Notes under the pieces: generated by a model
What the model was told of the DNA's origin: nothing
What the model saw: the letters and a program-made list of their open reading frames with translations, nothing else
The model's database searches: none
Position numbers and translations under genes: made by a program
Shown: positions 17,691-18,752 of the stretch, in pieces
Layout of the letters: the number at the start of each line of letters is the position of its first letter
Position numbering within the stretch: the stretch's first letter is position 1
Source: Prevotella sp. UBA6447
GTDB lineage: Bacteria; Bacteroidota; Bacteroidia; Bacteroidales; Bacteroidaceae
Assembly: GCA_002437115.1 (NCBI GenBank)
Contig: DJOD01000028.1
Coordinates: 1 to 18,752 of the forward strand
Length of the DNA: 18,752 nt
Reading direction: 5' to 3'

Positions 17691-17720
17691 CAAAGGTACA
17701 AAAATTTTTATGCAAAAGTA
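17691..17720 (-). promoter_or_regulatory. Two possible -7 boxes for the MerR-type gene
   Basis: Minus-strand TACCTTTG (17698-17691) and TACTTTTG (17720-17713) both match TAnnTTTG and lie 26 and 48 bases before the ATG. Neither has a clean TTTG 19-21 bases upstream. Two tandem starts are possible; the nearer one has the better context (GCA follows). Confidence 0.45.
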
Positions 17721-17836
17721 GACTTCTCTGGCACATTTATTTTGAACTGTTTTTAACCCATAAAAGCCATCCCTGCCTCAACAAACGTTAACTCACCCTT
17801 TTCAATGTGGCATATCGAAAAATTACGGAATATAGA

Positions 17837-17867
17837 TTGCGTATGCCCAAAATTTCCACTATCTTTG
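17837..17867 (+). promoter_or_regulatory. Promoter of the deleted restriction-modification locus
   Basis: TATCTTTG (17860-17867) followed by GCA is a strong -7 match. TTG at 17837-17839 lies 20 bases upstream as a -33 box. It sits 17 bases before the ATG at 17885, so a promoter appears to have survived although the gene behind it is broken. Confidence 0.6.
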
Positions 17868-17884
17868 CATAAACAATATTTCAA

Positions 17885-18022
17885 ATGGCAAAAAAGATCA
17901 AACAGACCATACAACTGATAGAAGGTATAGACCCTGGATTGTTTGGACAAAAATATTCAAGCAGAGACTATCGCTATGAGAATTCGTGGGGGAAAACCAA
18001 TTCAACTACAGACGTTTCCTGA
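17885..18022 (+). pseudogene. Truncated 5' end of a gene resembling a HindVP-type restriction endonuclease
   Basis: ATG 17885 opens a 45-codon frame to TGA 18020. The residues around 14-37 (GIDPGLFG.KYSSRDYRYENSWGK) resemble, from memory, the N-terminus of type II restriction endonucleases of the HindVP group, where a conserved WGKNQFN follows. Here one A appears lost at 17993-17996: adding it would give exactly NQFN after WGK. After that point the sequence becomes the end of a methyltransferase gene in another frame. The family link is a recollection, not a search result. The short length and the join to an unrelated frame make it a remnant. Confidence 0.45.
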
Positions 18023-18191
18023 AGACTTCAACTTTGAGGGAACAATAACCAATATCGAACAGATGATTGGAAACGCAGTGCCTGTAAACCTTGGATATTA
18101 TGTTGCGGATGCGATTTTCAGATATTCTGGCGAGCAAAGAGTTGAGCCTAAAGGGAAAAGCATGGTGAAGTCAACTCCTTTATTTGAATGA
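17943..18191 (+). pseudogene. 3' remnant of a DNA (cytosine-5) methyltransferase gene
   Basis: In the frame open from 17931 to TGA 18189, residues LQTFPEDFNFEGTITNIEQ and MIGNAVPVNLGYYVADAI match conserved motifs IX-X of C5 DNA methyltransferases (R-x-x-LQ-x-FP-D-F and IGNAVP-x-x-L). The catalytic PC motif, the AdoMet-binding motifs and most of the target recognition domain are absent, so it cannot be active. No methyltransferase start lies upstream; instead the endonuclease-like start at 17885 is joined to it near 18001-18011. The TTG at 17943 is probably not a real start. The same frame stays open for another 51 codons past the TGA, to TAA 18345. Confidence 0.8.
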
Positions 18192-18347
18192 AATGCTGAA
18201 AAAACTAACAGCGATGATTTTATAACCATCAAGGAAAGAACGTTTCACGCTCACACAGCAGCCATCCAGCATTTGGAAAGACCGCGACACGAAACATGGT
18301 ATTACATCCACGGAACATGCCACCTGCATAATGTAACTGCCTGGTAA
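18192..18347 (+). other. In-frame open continuation after the methyltransferase stop
   Basis: Directly after TGA 18189-18191 the same frame is open for 51 codons to TAA 18345, containing ITIKERTFHAHTAA and RPRHETWYYIHGTCH stretches that look protein-like. It may be the true tail of the methyltransferase cut off by a nonsense mutation, or a coincidence. No domain recognised. Confidence 0.3.
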
Positions 18348-18367
18348 TCAACAAAATGCAGATTATG

Positions 18368-18430
18368 AAAAATAATAGCTTAAATTTAAAAATAATATCT
18401 ATTATTTCTGGAATTTAAGCTATTATTTTT
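18368..18430. repeat. 19-bp perfect inverted repeat, AT-rich
   Basis: The arms at 18368-18386 and 18412-18430 are perfect reverse complements (core AATAATAGCTTAAATT). The 25-base spacer has an inner pair, AATAAT (18391-18396) with ATTATT (18401-18406). T-rich sequence follows on the plus strand. It could be a terminator, the end of a small mobile repeat, or a folded RNA. Confidence 0.7.
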
Positions 18431-18461
18431 TTGCAAGAGATACCGCATTGTCCAATCTCGA

Positions 18462-18498
18462 GTGGTGCGGGGTTTTTCGGGGAAGTAATCCGCACCAC
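18462..18498. repeat. 9-bp GC-rich inverted repeat
   Basis: GTGGTGCGG (18462-18470) and CCGCACCAC (18490-18498) flank a 19-base spacer. It lies 31 bases from the AT-rich inverted repeat and both are in non-coding DNA; the two may belong to one structured element. No gene supported here. Confidence 0.6.
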
Positions 18499-18752
18499 GC
18501 AAAGCAAGCCTACACGCTTGGCCAAGCCACATGCGGGCATAATTGCCCTGCATGGATAAAAAGCCTTTGCCCACAGTTCATACAGGCAACAGAGAAAACT
18601 AAAAAAGGGTCAAAAAGCAGGGCAGAAAGTCATGATTTCCATTGGAATGATGTAATTTTGCAGGGCAATAAGAACAAAACGACTAAAATATCAATAGTTC
18701 GTTAAAATTTGAGATAAAAGGCTAAGCGGCTTTCCGCTGCCAGCCAAAGAGT
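18499..18752. other. Non-coding right end of the window
   Basis: No convincing gene is seen. Weak open frames on both strands lack motifs and sensible starts. The visible signals are a TAATTTTG -7 candidate at 18653-18660 and the dyad just before it, which may belong to a gene beginning beyond the window. Confidence 0.4.
18631..18660 (+). promoter_or_regulatory. Imperfect dyad abutting a -7 box
   Basis: CATGATTTCCA (18631-18641) and TGGAATGATG (18643-18652) are near-perfect inverted arms around one T. They directly precede TAATTTTG (18653-18660), a TAnnTTTG match. No TTTG -33 box is seen at the right distance. A repressor or activator operator in the spacer is an inference. Confidence 0.4.

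Noticed and set aside
18239..18252. GTTTCACG resembling half of a ParB parS site
   Set aside because: Only one half matches; the second half of the palindrome is absent.
18386..18574. 62-codon minus-strand frame at the right end
   Set aside because: It coincides with the two inverted repeats; more likely an artefact of a structured non-coding element.
18448..18705. 85-codon plus-strand frame starting with TTG
   Set aside because: It runs through the GC-rich inverted repeat and the candidate promoter, has no domain, and no ribosome binding site is visible.

Overview
The window looks like chromosomal DNA of a Bacteroidota (Bacteroidales) organism, most likely Prevotella or a close relative. 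Three things point there. Several genes are preceded by a TAnnTTTG -7 box, in the best case spaced 20 bp from a TTTG -33 box, which is the Bacteroidota primary sigma factor pattern. The proteins include types typical of the phylum (a multi-repeat DUF349 protein, DUF5683, and an MltD-type transglycosylase with LysM). The order surE/lpxB - parA - parB - DUF5683 - mltD - rel is, from memory, a common arrangement in Bacteroidales. The core genes have moderate GC; both window ends are visibly more AT-rich.

Layout. (1) 1-1455: two tandem paralogous small membrane-anchored proteins of unknown function; the first appears to have lost its ATG through a one-base slip in a T6 run. (2) 1498-3722: a DUF349 repeat protein with its own promoter, a strongly folded 5' leader and a compound hairpin terminator. 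(3) 3879-4828, minus strand: tRNA-Gln(CUG) with a near-perfect promoter, followed by a secreted M15-family peptidase. (4) 5008-8547, plus: rsfS - ftsH - cdsA, with stem-loops in both intergenic gaps. (5) 8642-10717, minus: surE - lpxB, meeting cdsA at a shared long hairpin that contains the lpxB stop codon. (6) 10759-17274, plus: parA - parB - DUF5683 - mltD - rel, starting from a promoter region back-to-back with that of surE. (7) 17315-17698, minus: a MerR-type regulator facing rel. (8) 17860-18752: an AT-rich accessory end with the scar of a deleted restriction-modification system (promoter and start of an endonuclease-like gene joined to the end of a cytosine-5 methyltransferase gene), then inverted repeats and a candidate promoter with a dyad.

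Functionally, most of the window is envelope and growth housekeeping: ribosome silencing (RsfS), membrane protein quality control (FtsH), phospholipid and lipid A synthesis (CdsA, LpxB), nucleotide metabolism (SurE), chromosome segregation (ParA/ParB), peptidoglycan remodelling (MltD, M15 peptidase) and (p)ppGpp control (Rel). No CRISPR array, intact insertion sequence, prophage or complete defence system is visible. The least explained parts are the paralog pair at the left end, the structured DUF349 leader, and the scar plus repeat region at the right end.
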